Below, piece by piece: positions 1 to 10,860 of a DNA stretch of 64,000 nucleotides (positions are counted from its first letter, which is position 1; each line of letters starts with the position of its first letter). The DNA is taken from contig NW_027152021.1 in the NCBI RefSeq assembly GCF_004359215.1, positions 225,924 to 289,923 of the forward strand, written 5' to 3'. A model generated the notes under the pieces. That model ran no database searches, was not told the origin of the DNA, and saw only the letters and a program-made list of their open reading frames with translations. Both the position numbers and the translations under genes were made by a program. The DNA is from Bremia lactucae (taxonomy: Eukaryota > Oomycota > Peronosporomycetes > Peronosporales > Peronosporaceae).

Positions 1-116
1 CGGGAGGTCCTATCAGCCGAGAGATAACGATTCTCCAAACTCAATGGGGTGGAAGTAGCTAGTCTGTTAAGCCTCTTCAAGCAAGTGTTCGTCAAGAAAG
101 CAAGAACCTTTTCAGA

Positions 117-629
117 ATGGGTAAAGCTTGCGACAACGATCACCAAGGAACTACTGATCACAAAATAATCTTTCAAGGAGATCGTTCGCAAGCTATCGAG
201 TCAGTACAAATGAGCGCACACCCAGTCCTGAATCAGTGGACCAAGGTGGTAAAGAAGGGTGTCGGAGCTCCACCGGTGCCATTTATTGGAGCTATCAAGC
301 CGATGTCCGAGGACTACATGTTTAATCCAGCCAAGTTCACTAGCGAGGAGATCGTTCGTCGTAAGGATTTATTTGCAACGTCCAAGTCATTAATCAGTCG
401 TTAATAAGAGCGTAACGGGACGGATGATGAATGTGCAGTGTTAGCAGGCATTGTGGAAGGCAATGTAGCATGCAGGCATCTTTCGGACTTCGTACGACAA
501 GCGCTTAAAGCGCAACCGCTTGCGTTTTACGGTGCCATCCAGGTTCAAGTCGAAGGCGAACTAATTTTGCAATTGGACGGAAGCCGGAGTATCAAGATCA
601 GCAGACAGGGCTCACGGTGGCAATCCTAG
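117..629 (+). pseudogene. LINE ORF1 fragment
   Basis: Two short frames, 117-404 and 438-629, read as neighbouring pieces of one ORF1-like protein. The first contains VPFIGAIKPMSEDY followed by a FTSEEIVRRKDLF stretch; the second contains FYGAIQVQVEGELILQLDG. The change of frame between them shows a frameshift. The call rests on resemblance to oomycete LINE ORF1 proteins and on position upstream of the zinc knuckle and endonuclease; no domain of known structure is visible here. Confidence 0.45.
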
Positions 630-1073
630 AATTGGTGCATGCTACGCAATGCTGGGGCAGACCAAGACGATAAGCTATGACCAGGTTACTAAGTCCACCC
701 ATATCTACTTCTTCACCCGTGATCACCCGTGATATACCGCAACGGCATCAAAGTGTCCAAGTCATGTACAGAGAACGCATCTACAGGCTTCAAATGCGCT
801 CCAAATCGAGAAGGAAACGATCCGGCGAAGGTAACACCAAGGAAACGGAAGCGGCTATGCTAGACGTACGGAGTACACAGTGCAGTTACACAACCTCACG
901 CGGCTCACGGACATTGGACGAATCACAGCGTATCTTAAAGATAAGATATCGGTGGAGTATGATATGGAAGATCTGGATACCAAAACCCCGCATTCACGCA
1001 CATCAATAGCGTGGCAGATTACCTTTAAGCTAGCGAGATGCACAACTTTTTTCGGATAGGATAGTCAGAATAA

Positions 1074-1190
1074 TATGGTTTGGAACGACTGTCGTGGCCA
1101 ACAACCCAATGTAGGGTATCGGATTAAATGTTGCCATTGTTGGAACCTGGGTCACACGATGGCACGATGTAGCTTTAGCGACAGTCTGCT
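1074..1190 (+). pseudogene. LINE ORF1 zinc-knuckle fragment
   Basis: Frame-wise translation gives IKCCHCWNLGHTMARC, a C-x2-C-x4-H-x4-C zinc knuckle of the nucleic-acid-binding type found at the end of ORF1 (or gag) proteins. Stops lie close by on both sides. Gag knuckles of Ty3 elements have the same spacing, but here the endonuclease and LINE-type RT follow on the same strand. Confidence 0.6.
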
Positions 1191-2248
1191 CCGGGGTCCG
1201 GGGCTATCGTAGCTACTGAAAATAAAATCCAAGAGCTGGAAGACATGGCTAGGCCGTTTTCAAGTCTTACGGAAATTTGTAGCACGGCCACGAAGCGTAT
1301 TGAGCTGCGATTGGAGGCAGCGACAGCGACAAAAGCCGTAGAGACCAGAAAGGAGAAATTGTTTCAGGTGGGGCAGAACAGCAGCGAATAATAAAAGTCC
1401 AAGGGGGGCACCTTAAGAGGAGCAAGACACGAAATTCGCGCATGTGTAACCAGAACCCGAGCCCTCAGAGAAACAACCCTGGATCAAGGTTAGTTTAGGA
1501 GGTGGTCTGTTGTTATGGGCTCGTGAGCTCTCGCTACAAGAAAAGAGAAAAGCTAGCTCATGAGCGTATCAGGTTCTTGATTACGAACCGAGTGAACCCG
1601 ATACGCAGCGGACGAGCGGCAAGAGAATCAGTCGGATTTTTTTAGAGGTAGTTGACTTACAGGTGGATGAGTCGATAGCGACTACAGAAAACCGTAAGGT
1701 CGCTGAGGAACCAGATGATAAGAAACGACGGGGTATTGGACTCGCTCCGGGCAAAGCGGTCTAGACAACAAGTCCCGTTCTGCTCACGCACAAAGCGTAA
1801 AGAACGACGCATGTTCCGAAAACTATTGCAAACTTTTGGTCGCAGTGGTAGCGCCCAGCTACCACTGGGAGTGCATTTAGCCCAAAAGCCACGGTCTCAT
1901 CCAAGACGTTAAACATCAGTTAGGCATCCGAGAGGTAAACAACACGGCCACTAGAAACGGCATGGTGATGGTGTCAGCCCAGGCAGCAGTAAAAGCAACT
2001 CTAGCAGGACCCGAAAAAACGCTGGAAAACATGACCGCAAGTCTGAAAAGAGGAATCAAATTTGCGGGACTACTCCATCTGGAAGACCAATTAGCCCACG
2101 AACAACGCGTTAACGCCTTAGCAAACACTCGCCGCGGGTGGGCCAATATGTAGCGTACCGAATCTGCCAATCATATGAAGTTGTTTTTGGAAGATTACGC
2201 CACTGACAGAGCCGTCATCATCAGTGATGATACTGGGGGGGGGGTACG

Positions 2249-2683
2249 ATGAGTATGGCAGTCAATAACCTTCTGCAGACAGTATACGTCTTGCACTTGG
2301 CGGATGTACAGAAGCAGGAGTGGGCATGCAGAAAATTCAAACCATCGGCCATTACACGTTATCGTAAGGTAATCGAACCAGCAAAAAAAAACATCTCGGT
2401 AATGGATCTTATCGATGATAAAATGGTTGAAAGAACTGAGCACCCCGCGCAACTTCCACTTCTAGTTCAATATTGGGGCATGCACTACTCAGCTTTCATC
2501 TACACAGGACGAGTGGACACGCTGCCAGTCTTAGAGGTGGCGGATGAAGACATGCCCAGCAACGATACCGAGGGAGAGTTTCCGGTCGGAACAGTCACCA
2601 ACGCCACCGGGGCACCTGCAACGAATCCAGCCAGCCCAAATTTTCGGGACTCTCAGGAGGATGCAAAAATGGACGAACAGTGA
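2249..2683 (+). pseudogene. Unrecognised 144-codon open stretch within the LINE
   Basis: A 144-codon frame with a basic N-terminal half (around RKFKPSAITRYRKVIEPAKK) and an acidic, Thr/Ala/Pro-rich C-terminal third. I recognise no family. It lies between the ORF1 zinc knuckle and the endonuclease, so it is probably a remnant of the element's coding sequence, but it could be a chance open frame. It starts just after a run of nine G at 2236-2244. Confidence 0.25.
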
Positions 2684-3948
2684 GATCCATTCACATGGAG
2701 CGGAAAGTCGATGAATTGTGGGCCAGACTACAGGGAGGCTCTACGCTTCATGACCTACAACAAGGTGTCCTTACCACTCTTACAAATGTGGCAGCAACAG
2801 ATAGAGGACATTGATCAGGGCGTCAGTCACCGAGTCTAGTCAAGAGGAGGTGCAGGCGTCTCAGAGCAGTGCAACGTTAGAGGTCAGTAGCTATAGCCCC
2901 ATCTAACCATCGCCAGCTGAGTATACAGCGGGGTCAGATCGCCCCCAACCAGACGCGCAGGAGTACCAGTTCCAGTCACTACAGTGGTAGCTCTTCTCAT
3001 TACGCCACCAGTAGAAAACAAGACAAGCATCTTCAGAGTGAAGAAGCGCAGTTACATTCAGACGCCAGATGAAACAACCGGGACGGTACTCAGAAATATC
3101 CATATCGCGGTGATCCTAAAAAAGGTTAAGCAATCAGATACTCAAACAACTAACCTACGAGGGCGAGGACGAGGACAGGGATCGCTCTCAATGGAAAGGT
3201 GCCTCGGTGGTGCTGGATGCTAACTAGCCTTACGCTCAGCAACTACTTTTTCCGACAACTATCAGCTCTACTGCCGAATGGCAGCAGGTTGCCCGAAAGG
3301 TGTCGGACCACCTATTATGGCAAATGAAGCATTTTGTCTTCCTGGGCCAGCTCTTCTTGATTTTGGACGGGAAAGTGCTCGTTCAGTGGACGACAACATG
3401 AGGGAATGTAAGGTCGACGGCCTTTGTAGGCCAAACTCGCGAATTGTGGATAAATTCGCATTAGAGTGGATTGAACACTGGATAGACAACTCCCGCCATT
3501 GAAGTCAACAAACGAGCCTCATTCCTCTCGGGGACAACGCGGGCGACTGGCAAAAGCTCCGAGAAATAGGATACGCTTGAGATGACATACTAAAGTTTTA
3601 TGACCCAAAACGACGGAATAGGATGAGCCAGCACCTCGTTTGTGCCATGTTCTTCGATCACGACGTGCGCTATAAGCAAGCGTACTACAACCAGTCAACT
3701 CTCGCATATTTACCATCTCGTAAGTATTTTTCTTCGCCTCAGAACTGCAACAGTCTGAGGAGAAGAATCTCCTCCCGTATTATGGGCAGCCAGGAACTGT
3801 CCTTAAAGTGTCACAATTGTAGCGCCAACTTATTATGAGCGCAGGTGGCTACGGACGTCACAGAATCCTGGATATTACTGCGGATTCACAGACTCTTCAT
3901 TGCGCCAAGATGCAGCCAGTTGACACAAGAATCGTGAACTTGAACGTA

Positions 3949-4894
3949 TTAGGCTTCAGCAAGAAAAAAGACTTGGGTGGCTATCGGCATGTAACAGGAC
4001 AACGGTCCTAGAAAGGCACCTGGCATGGTGCCTCCAAGAAATTCATGTAGATATAGAAGACGGGGCGGAGGAATTACGAACATTGTGGCAGAAGCTGTGG
4101 GGACTAAGGCTGCAAGACCGACAATCGCTCTTATCGTTCTGGAGTACAGGGTCATCCAATTCAGCAGGGGTAACAATCCTCTTGACACCCTCAGCAGCGC
4201 AGACGACTGTGTGGAATAAGAATCAGTGGAATACACGACAGTTAGGAGCCACCATCAATGGGACGCAGGTGCTCAGCGTCGATGCCATCAACCAGCGCGG
4301 AAACTGAAAAGCTTTATTCTCCACCCTCTAACAGTGGGAGTTTGATTGGTGGATCACGATCCTTCTTGGAGACTTCAACAGTGGGCAGAGTCCTCAATTA
4401 GATCGACTAGGGTAACGTACAGCCAGTCGGCCAGATAACCCAGCTTTAATATGCCTGCTTCTCTCTTTCAAAATCTGACTAACGCTCGACTTCGGCGGGA
4501 ACACGGGATCGATAAAGAGGTAGATGAAGTGGCAGACCATTTCACATACTGGACTGCCGAGCAAGACAGCCGTATTGATCGGTTCTATGTACCTACTGAA
4601 TGGTTACCGCGGGTGATCTGGGTAACAGCACGGAACCCACCACAATACTCTGATCAACAGGAAGTCGTCCTCCACTTAAGAGACCTGTTGACGAAGGAAC
4701 CTCCGAGACACCAAGCCCGCCATACATACCCAATACGTTCCAATAAACCCGAGCGAGTACTTTACCAAATGCTGGTGGATATGGGCAATATGGGTATTCG
4801 CCGCGAAATCACGACAAGGAACTGGGACACCGACAACATCGAATGCGCAAATTTGCATAGAGGCAGTGAATCGGCGCGAAAAGCAACTTCGTAA
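3949..4894 (+). pseudogene. LINE ORF2 endonuclease domain (EEP family), broken
   Basis: Three frame-shifted pieces read as an endonuclease/exonuclease/phosphatase domain. The frame at 4083-4307 has FWSTGSSNSAGVTILL, matching the family's core strand and Gly-rich loop. At about 4360-4410 ILLGDFNS gives the GDFN metal/catalytic motif. The frame at 4451-4894 has HFTYWTAEQDSRIDRFYVP and then YSDQQEVVLHL, where the family has the S/RIDRxY substrate motif and SDHxxV. The catalytic His of SDH is replaced by Gln. This nuclease nicks target DNA for target-primed reverse transcription; this copy is dead. Confidence 0.7.
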
Positions 4895-5135
4895 GCGTTA
4901 CTAAGCCACTGTTACTCGAAGAAATCAACGTCTCCTAATGAGAAGAGACGACAATGGATTACCGCTAATATGGAAGCGATTCGAGAAGGACACATGGCCA
5001 GAGTGAGCGATTGAATGCATCAAATCACTGAGCGGCCGATGGACTTACAAAAAAGTTTCAAACTGGGAGAACTTCCAGAGCCACCAAAATATCGGCACAG
5101 CTTGGAGATCAGCTTGTATTGACGAGAATAAGTCA

Positions 5136-5445
5136 GTGGAACTCAGCCGATGCACTATACTATTAGATATCCGGAAAGCCTACGATATTCTGGACAGGGA
5201 GTTCTTTTACGCAGCCCTACGCCGATTTGTTTTTTCCGAGCGATTCGTTGCCCTTATACGTCAAATGCACACTGTCACCAAGGCATGTTTCTTGTGTACG
5301 GCTGCTGTCCGAGGCGATCCCCGTTCGGTACGGCATTCGACATGGATGCCCTCTCGCGCCATTGTTTTTTTTCTCATTGTTGTTGAACCTCTGGGACTGG
5401 CTTTAAAACAACACCCCACTATGACGGAACTACCCACTATGAGGC
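5136..5445 (+). pseudogene. LINE reverse transcriptase, N-terminal fragment
   Basis: The frame opens with LLDIRKAYDILDREFFYAAL, the non-LTR RT motif A region (LDxxKAYDxxxR) with the first catalytic Asp. It continues through FVALIRQMHT and a degenerate region corresponding to the G-x-RQGCPLSP segment, with a frame jump near 5290-5400, to PLGLALKQHPTM. The sequence then turns into family-B Ty3 gag sequence near 5445. Motifs C (FADD) to E and the thumb are missing. Confidence 0.7.
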
Positions 5446-5599
5446 CTTACCGCGCAGATGCGACATGACGTACGACGCCATCCGGCTGTCGTCCTCGATG
5501 GAACAGCGGCGCACCAGATTGTTCACTGGCTTTTAGCCGTGGAGCAGTGCGGTGTCTCTGAACTTAGGGGTAGCTTCCGAGTCCGCGTCAGTAGAGCAT

Positions 5600-6667
5600 C
5601 CCGCCCCCACTACGCTCCTACATTTCCCGACCCCTCAGTGGTCGATGCAGAACTCATGCGTCTCGCACGCTGGTTCTTGCCATCGCCCTTTGGGAAGGGA
5701 GTCCTCTTGCTGGGCATTTTTGCCCCAGCAGGGACCCTGGCATAGCAGCGAGCCATCATATGGCCGCGCTTGCCGCATTTAAAACAGACTACGTCTGCAT
5801 TGCCCAACTCCATAGAGTGGCATCTGTCCTCTCGGCCGACGGCTTATACCAAGCTGTCGCCGAGGCACTGTTGTAGGATTGCTCTTCAACTAAGGCAATT
5901 TGGATTGCCTCTTCAATCGTCGACGGCACCTTTCTGAAAAGGACCTGTCGCGATGGGCCATGCCGTAGTCCGTTCATAAACGTGGGCACCTTAATGAGCT
6001 CCGGGATCGGACCTACGGTAATGGACGGGGACAGCGAGCCCATCTCTTGCACATATTCTTGCAGGGATCGCTTCGCCTGTCGCGCTCCAAAAAGCGTGCC
6101 TGAAGTAATACTTCGTTATTCGGCGGCTGGTACATGTTGCCAATTTTCGTATGAAAGATTGCCCATGATGGGAAAGCCTTAACGCCAGCCATAAGCGCCG
6201 AGTAAGCTTAATCTGAGGCCTTACCGCGAAGATGCGACATGGTGAACGACACCATCCGGGTTTCGTACTCGATGAGCTGCGCCACACCGCATTGCTCCAC
6301 AGCTAAAGGCAGTGGAAATTATGTGCGCTGCAGTTCCATCGAACTTGGGCGGGTCCATCCGAATGGGCTTCGGCTGATGCGGCCGGGCAGAGAGTATCTC
6401 AAGAGTCCTGGATAGAGCCTCTATCCGAGCCTGCTCGCGCCTCAGTTCATCCTGAGTCTGAGTGACGGACTCCGCCGCAGCATGGCTCTGTGCCTCGGAC
6501 GCGGCTCTCCGCTGTCCGAGCACGAATGTCTCAAACTGCTCCGACTGAGCAACATGTTGCTCAGGAGGACTACCTAAGAGCCTGCCCAGGGCTTGTTCAT
6601 TAAGTCCCTGCGCTAAGTGCTTTGGCACCTCCCGATGCGTCCGAAGAGGTGGGGGAAATGAGCCCAA
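5600..6667 (-). pseudogene. Family-B gag polyprotein, broken
   Basis: Minus-strand frames 6667-6221, 6287-5991, 6052-5789 and 5813-5610 overlap as one gag with frameshifts. The N-terminal part is charged and probably helical (QTQDELRREQARIEALSR). The middle contains PTFMNGLRHGPSRQVLF and VPSTIEEAIQIALVEEQSY, typical of the Ty3 gag capsid end. The end carries a CCHC knuckle, VCFKCGKRGHMMARC. Gag packages the element's RNA; this copy has several frame breaks and no pol. Confidence 0.7.
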
Positions 6668-6741
6668 TCAATATTGAGGCTCATCCTCACGTTCACACTT
6701 AGAGATGCGGGTCATGGGAAGAATTACAAGTGCTACCAAGT

Positions 6742-7272
6742 TGAGGCAGGCACATCTTAATGCGGCCAGACTCTTCTTAAGCACACACCCTAACACAGCG
6801 AGGAAGCGGTTTGACCGACTTATCTCAACCGCAGTCAGGTTGTTGTGGTGGGCGCCTTGGCGACCTAACCCAACGCACTAAGAACTTTAATATTTGTGTC
6901 GTCACGGGAGCGGTAATCCGTCTCCTTGCGCGAACTTATCAAGTAGGAAATAAATTTCAAACTGATTTATATACAATCGCATTATATATAATTACCTTTT
7001 TTTAACCAATCCTAAAATGTCATCTCTGTCGATAACATTAATATGTATTGCGAGCATTCATATCTAGATATCTCGCGTAATGGATGACGCTAGCCGTCAT
7101 CCCCGCTAATGTGAATGCCCTCAGGGCATCACATACACAAGGGTGGGTCACAATGTGAACCACACCCAAGCGGTAGGTCCAACTACATTACTTAAGTAAT
7201 TGACCATCCCCTTAAATTCATTTTGTGTACTTAACGGATTGTACAGTATTAGGGCAACTTTAGACGGTTGCA
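6742..7272 (-). repeat. Family-B LTR (5' LTR of truncated element)
   Basis: It is the reverse complement of the family-B solo LTR at 7550-8076, with which it forms a large imperfect inverted repeat. Diagnostic shared pieces are the TAAAGTTGCCC start region, the GGATGACGCTAG segment, the GGAGC(C)GGATTACCGC segment and the CACAGCGAGGAAGCGG segment (as seen on the plus strand here). Confidence 0.75.
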
Positions 7273-7544
7273 ATAACAGCACTAGTCAACCCACACTGAT
7301 TACAGTTTAGGTGGGGCGCCTCGATTACTTCACGTACACGATGTGCAGAGGAAAGTTTTAAGTAGCTAAGAACTATAAGCTACTAAAAGTAAATTATAAG
7401 TCATTATAGTAGAGAAAAAGTGAAATTGTACGTAACGATCTTCTATCTACTACTGCCTACTTGCGCATCACGCTATCGTGTCTTGTGACGATTGGTAGGG
7501 TTGATTTAAACTTAGATTAAACAATCAAGGGAAGTGATGTCTTA
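7273..7544 (-). repeat. Fragment of family-C LTR
   Basis: The stretch around 7320-7480 is the reverse complement of sequence at about 54990-55110 (shared GTAGATxAGAAGATCGTTACGTA and the AGCTACTTA segment), which I read as a family-C LTR. It separates the two inverted family-B LTRs. The same sequence seems to resume at 8082-8101 after the solo LTR, so the solo LTR was inserted into it. Confidence 0.45.
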
Positions 7545-7549
7545 TTGCG

Positions 7550-8076
7550 TGTAACGGGCTAAAGTTGCATTAATGTTACACAGTTCCCGTCAAGTACACT
7601 TGGTGTACTTAAGGTGATGGTCAATTACTTAAACAAAGTAATTAGACCCACCACTCGGGTCTGGTTTACATTTGTGACCAACCCTTGTGTATCTGATGCA
7701 CATAGGTGCATTCGCATTAGCGGGGATGACGTCTAGCGTCACTCCGTTACGCGAGGTATTTAGAAAATACGCTCGCAATACATAATAGTGTTATCTACAG
7801 AGATGACATTTTAATTAGTAAAAGTAGGTATCGAAATTAAATGCGGTTTAATATAAATCAGTCTGAAAACTACTTCCTACTTAGTAAGTGCGCACGAGGA
7901 GCCGGATTACCGCTGACGACACTTTGCTAGAGTACTTAGCGCGTTAGGTGAAGTCGCTACGGCGCCCACCACAACTACCTCACTGCACGCAAGATAAGAC
8001 GGTCTAATCGCTTCCTCGCTGTGCTAGGGTGTGTGTCTAAGTAGAGCGTGGCCGCATTCAGACGTATCCGCCTACA
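7550..8076 (+). repeat. Family-B solo LTR with perfect target-site duplication
   Basis: A 527-bp LTR that starts TGTAACGGGC and ends CCGCCTACA (TG...CA ends). It is flanked by the identical 5-bp sequence TTGCG at 7545-7549 and 8077-8081. No internal element sequence is attached, so this is a solo LTR left by recombination between the two LTRs of a full element. Confidence 0.85.
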
Positions 8077-8101
8077 TTGCGTCAATATACTTCACATGAA
8101 G

Positions 8102-8580
8102 TGTAATGGGGCACACATCGGTTAAAGAACCGTTGTTGTGGTACATTTACTTTATGGGTAAAATACCCTTTTATCTAATTTAAAACTAGTTAGTTACTTA
8201 AATCCCATTTATTATGGATAACAAATGTGGTCGCCGCCAGATATAAATCTGGCGGCCAAAATCTATTTTAGCTAGGGTAAGGTTTTAGATTAAAAAAATT
8301 AAATAAAGTGCAGTTCTCCTTTTGATCTTTAAGCGTTAAGTGCCTTTCTAAGGCTTGCGCATTGATTTGTAAGAGATAGAAGCCTTCTAAGGTATATCCT
8401 CTTGGGCACTAGTTGCCACTTGGTTCTACGAACGCCTGAACTCCTTGAACTAGGATTCCTTAAGCTTTACTAGCTCGTACGACTCCCTGAGTTGTTAAAC
8501 CCATTAGTTCTATAGAACTAAGTGACTCTCTGAGTCTGAAAGTCTTCCTCTGACTTTAGGAGCGAGGTGGCTCCGCTACT
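8102..8580 (+). repeat. Family-A LTR (5' LTR of first family-A element)
   Basis: It starts TGTAATGGGGCACACATCGG and ends CTCCGCTACT, where sister copies end CTACA. Sister copies are at 34842-35125, 41495-41822 and, inverted, 17836-18297. It contains a perfect hairpin, CGCCAGATATAAATCTGGCG, at about 8233-8252. The 5 bp before it are TGAAG. A TGGTAGCACTCG primer-binding site begins 2 bp after it, at 8583. It shares more private bases with the 3' LTR at 41495-41822 than with the LTR at 34842. Confidence 0.8.
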
Positions 8581-8582
8581 TC

Positions 8583-8599
8583 TGGTAGCACTCGTAGTC
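8583..8599 (+). other. Probable tRNA primer-binding site of family A
   Basis: TGGTAGCACTCGTAGTC lies 2 bp inside the 5' LTR. The leading TGG fits a tRNA 3' CCA end, and the site is kept in the sister copies (about 35128 and, inverted, about 17820-17834). The tRNA species was not identified. Confidence 0.5.
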
Positions 8600-8640
8600 A
8601 ATCTACGCCTGAGTCTTTACATGACCAAACCCTCACGAAA

Positions 8641-9745
8641 ATGGAAGAGGTTCCAGGATTGTCAGAAGCGCAACGCGTCGCTTCTGACAAGCTCAAAGCC
8701 TTATTTGGGCTTAGGCACGTGGAATTTATTATCTCCCAGGGACCAGAGGACCTGCATGCAAGGCTTGAAGCCTTCATGCGGTACGAAGCCTCCCTGATCG
8801 GTCAGGTACAGGACCATTTGGCGGCATCTATGCCAACCCGGTACATCTCTGTACCTGACTCAGTGCCGAGGGCTCGCCCTCTAACTGTAAATGTGAAGAC
8901 ATTTGAGGAAAAAGAGGAAGAAAAATTTCCTTTTCGGATTAGGCAGATGGAAATGTCCATTGATTACGCCTTTTTCTTAACAGAACAAAATAATCTATAG
9001 CCATTTCCAAACTTGGAGGTAGAGCCATGTAGTGGGGACTATCGTGCAGCACGTCCATTAATGACGCTTTTCCCTCATGGGATTCGCTGAAACAGCAAAT
9101 GACCAGCATGTTTGCACCGCCTGATCAGGCTTTTCGCATGCGAGCACGGCTCCTAGCGACTCGACAGGGTAAGAGATCCCTAGGGGACTTTGTCCAGGAG
9201 TTGAGAACTCTCATTGCATCTATGCATCAAGACCCGGTGCAAGAAGCAATTGTAGTGACCATCTTTATGAGGGTCTCAATGAGGGCGTTGCCCGGACGGA
9301 ATTATTCCGATCTCATCCTGCTACTTTCGAAGAGGCAGTTGCCATAGCGCTACGCGTCGAGTTCGACTTTAAGTCTGCTCGCGTTAGCACACCTGTTTAC
9401 CGAACAAGCTCTTCGAGCACATGGGTTCATCTAATAGAGCGGAACTCACGGAATTTAAGCTTCGTTGAGGAAGGAGAAGAGGCTCTTCAAGCTCTGGAAC
9501 AGCATAAGACTTTCCGTAGATGTTATATGTGCGGAAGCACGAAACATTTACGTCCGGCCTGCCCTCTTCGAAATTCGCGTAAAGCTCGAAAGAGCTCCAA
9601 CTCCGACCTATACCAGAGATCTGGTACGGTGCGGGAAAACATATACCCAGTAGGTGCGGGTGCTCTACTGGGGAAGACCTAGGATCTGCTGAACCTCCAG
9701 GAGGTGAGAATAAACAGAACCTAGCCCCAATTAGCTTGGCGCTTA
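8641..9745 (+). pseudogene. Family-A gag, broken
   Basis: Gag starts at the ATG at 8641 (MEEVPGLSEAQR...) and is open to 9000, where TAG ends it. It resumes at 9099-9347 (MTSMFAPPDQAFRMRARLLA...), the capsid core, and ends with a CCHC knuckle, CYMCGSTKHLRPAC, at 9521-9562. Family-A gag in the sister elements (35182-36040 plus; 17775-16890 minus) shows the same order. Stops and frameshifts make it inactive. Confidence 0.75.
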
Positions 9746-9799
9746 ATGACACGGGGCGAAGTACAAGCCTGGCTTGCTAGTCGCTCACGCGACTGTAAA

Positions 9800-10135
9800 G
9801 GGCTTTGATAAGCTGTGGTCAATTTTAATTGACTCAGGAGCGTCTTGCAATTATGCTCGATGCCTTTCCCTTAAAGGAAGTTAACAATACGTTGAGACGC
9901 TTAAAGCGCATGAAGGTGATTAAATCATTGTTCGCTTAGCGACTGGGACTCGATTCACTGTTCCCAAAATTCCATTGAGCTTAAGAATAATGTTTCTGGA
10001 CTTTGAAAGTATGGAACGCTGTCTCGTCCTTGATTTGGATTCGAGATATGATCTCATCCTTGGTGTGGCCTTGTGAGAACACGATGAGCGATGGATCGAT
10101 TGGAGGTCTAAGACCTTAGGCGCCACGCGCAATGT
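9800..10135 (+). pseudogene. Family-A aspartic protease region, broken
   Basis: WSILIDSGASCNYAR is encoded at about 9816-9862, with the retropepsin DSG triad (Asp-Ser-Gly-Ala). Downstream, LATGTRFTVPKIPL-like and LVLDLDSRYDLILG-like strands follow in other frames, as expected for a retropepsin with its closing hydrophobic-G motif. The frame is interrupted. Confidence 0.65.
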
Positions 10136-10389
10136 TCCTAGCAAAGTTTTGGAGAGTCATGAATCCACCTTTGCTAGGCAGCAAAAGCGCTATTGGCGCG
10201 GATCATTGAATGAGTCTGTCAGTGTTTAAGACATTGGCATGTCTGAGGTGATAAACTTTAATGTTAAAAACTTTTATTCTGAGTCCGACTCGGCAGAAAT
10301 AAGTGGAACGGCACGTACTCCGTCGAGTGACGCTCGTTGTAATAACGATTCACTGAATGCTGAAAGCATTGCTGGCCTTAAGCGGAATC

Positions 10390-10627
10390 ATCATGTCCCT
10401 GAGATACGTGGAGTAGCACGTCTAAGTCCACCGAGTACGGTCGGCCGAGGTGGCATCATACTGAGTGTCAGTAGTGACACTTTGGCGGTTCGCCAGGACC
10501 TCAAGGGTGCAATATTCCTGAGATACGTGGAGTGACACGTCTAAGTCCACCGAGTGTGGTCGGCCGAGGTGGCACCATATTGAGTGTCAATAGTGACACT
10601 ATTGGCGGTTCGCCAGGCCATTTTGGG
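10390..10627 (+). repeat. 119-bp tandem duplication in the protease-RT linker
   Basis: CTGAGATACGTGGAGT occurs at about 10400 and again 119 bp later. The copies continue through the same CTAAGTCCACCGAGT, GTCGGCCGAGGTGGCA and GGCGGTTCGCCAGG blocks. The sister elements (about 36765-36870 plus; about 15940-16050 minus) have a single copy, so this is a private duplication. The surrounding linker, 10140-11127, has short open frames with no recognised domain. Confidence 0.75.
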
Positions 10628-10860
10628 TGAAACCCTTCTAATGCATGTGAAGCGACACGTAAATGTTCGCTGGATAAGGAAGTTGAGTTACCTAACTCCT
10701 TGTCAGATGTCAAATTAGACACCATGTTTTGTATAGAACCAATACAGGCTGGGAAACCCGGGGACGTGTATGTCCCGGCCTCTAAGGGGTGTATTATCTC
10801 CACTTCAAGACAGGATGGACACGAAGCGTGTATTCCCTCACAAAGTGATACGAGTGAGCT

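Larger units (their letters stand above)
1..5445 (+). mobile_element. Decayed non-LTR retrotransposon (LINE), 3' truncated
   Basis: The plus strand holds, in order, pieces of a LINE: an ORF1-like protein, a CCHC zinc knuckle (about 1109-1150), an apurinic-type endonuclease (about 3950-4700) and the first motifs of reverse transcriptase (about 5136-5440). All are spread over different frames with many stops, so nothing is functional. RT stops abruptly near 5445, where family-B Ty3 gag sequence begins on the other strand, so the 3' half of RT and the 3' end were lost by a later insertion or rearrangement. The 5' end may lie outside the window. Between recognisable domains (about 1200-3250) the sequence looks like degraded ORF1/ORF2 linker. 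Confidence 0.75.
5446..7272 (-). mobile_element. Ty3/gypsy family B element, 5' LTR plus gag only
   Basis: Read on the minus strand: a 531-bp LTR (7272 down to 6742), a TTGGTAGCAC-type primer-binding site just inside it, then gag sequence down to about 5600. The copy ends at the LINE junction near 5446 and has no pol. Nucleotides about 5446-5560 repeat the sequence at about 6217-6330 (both start gaggccttaccgcg), so the 3' boundary contains a rearranged second piece of gag. Confidence 0.7.
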
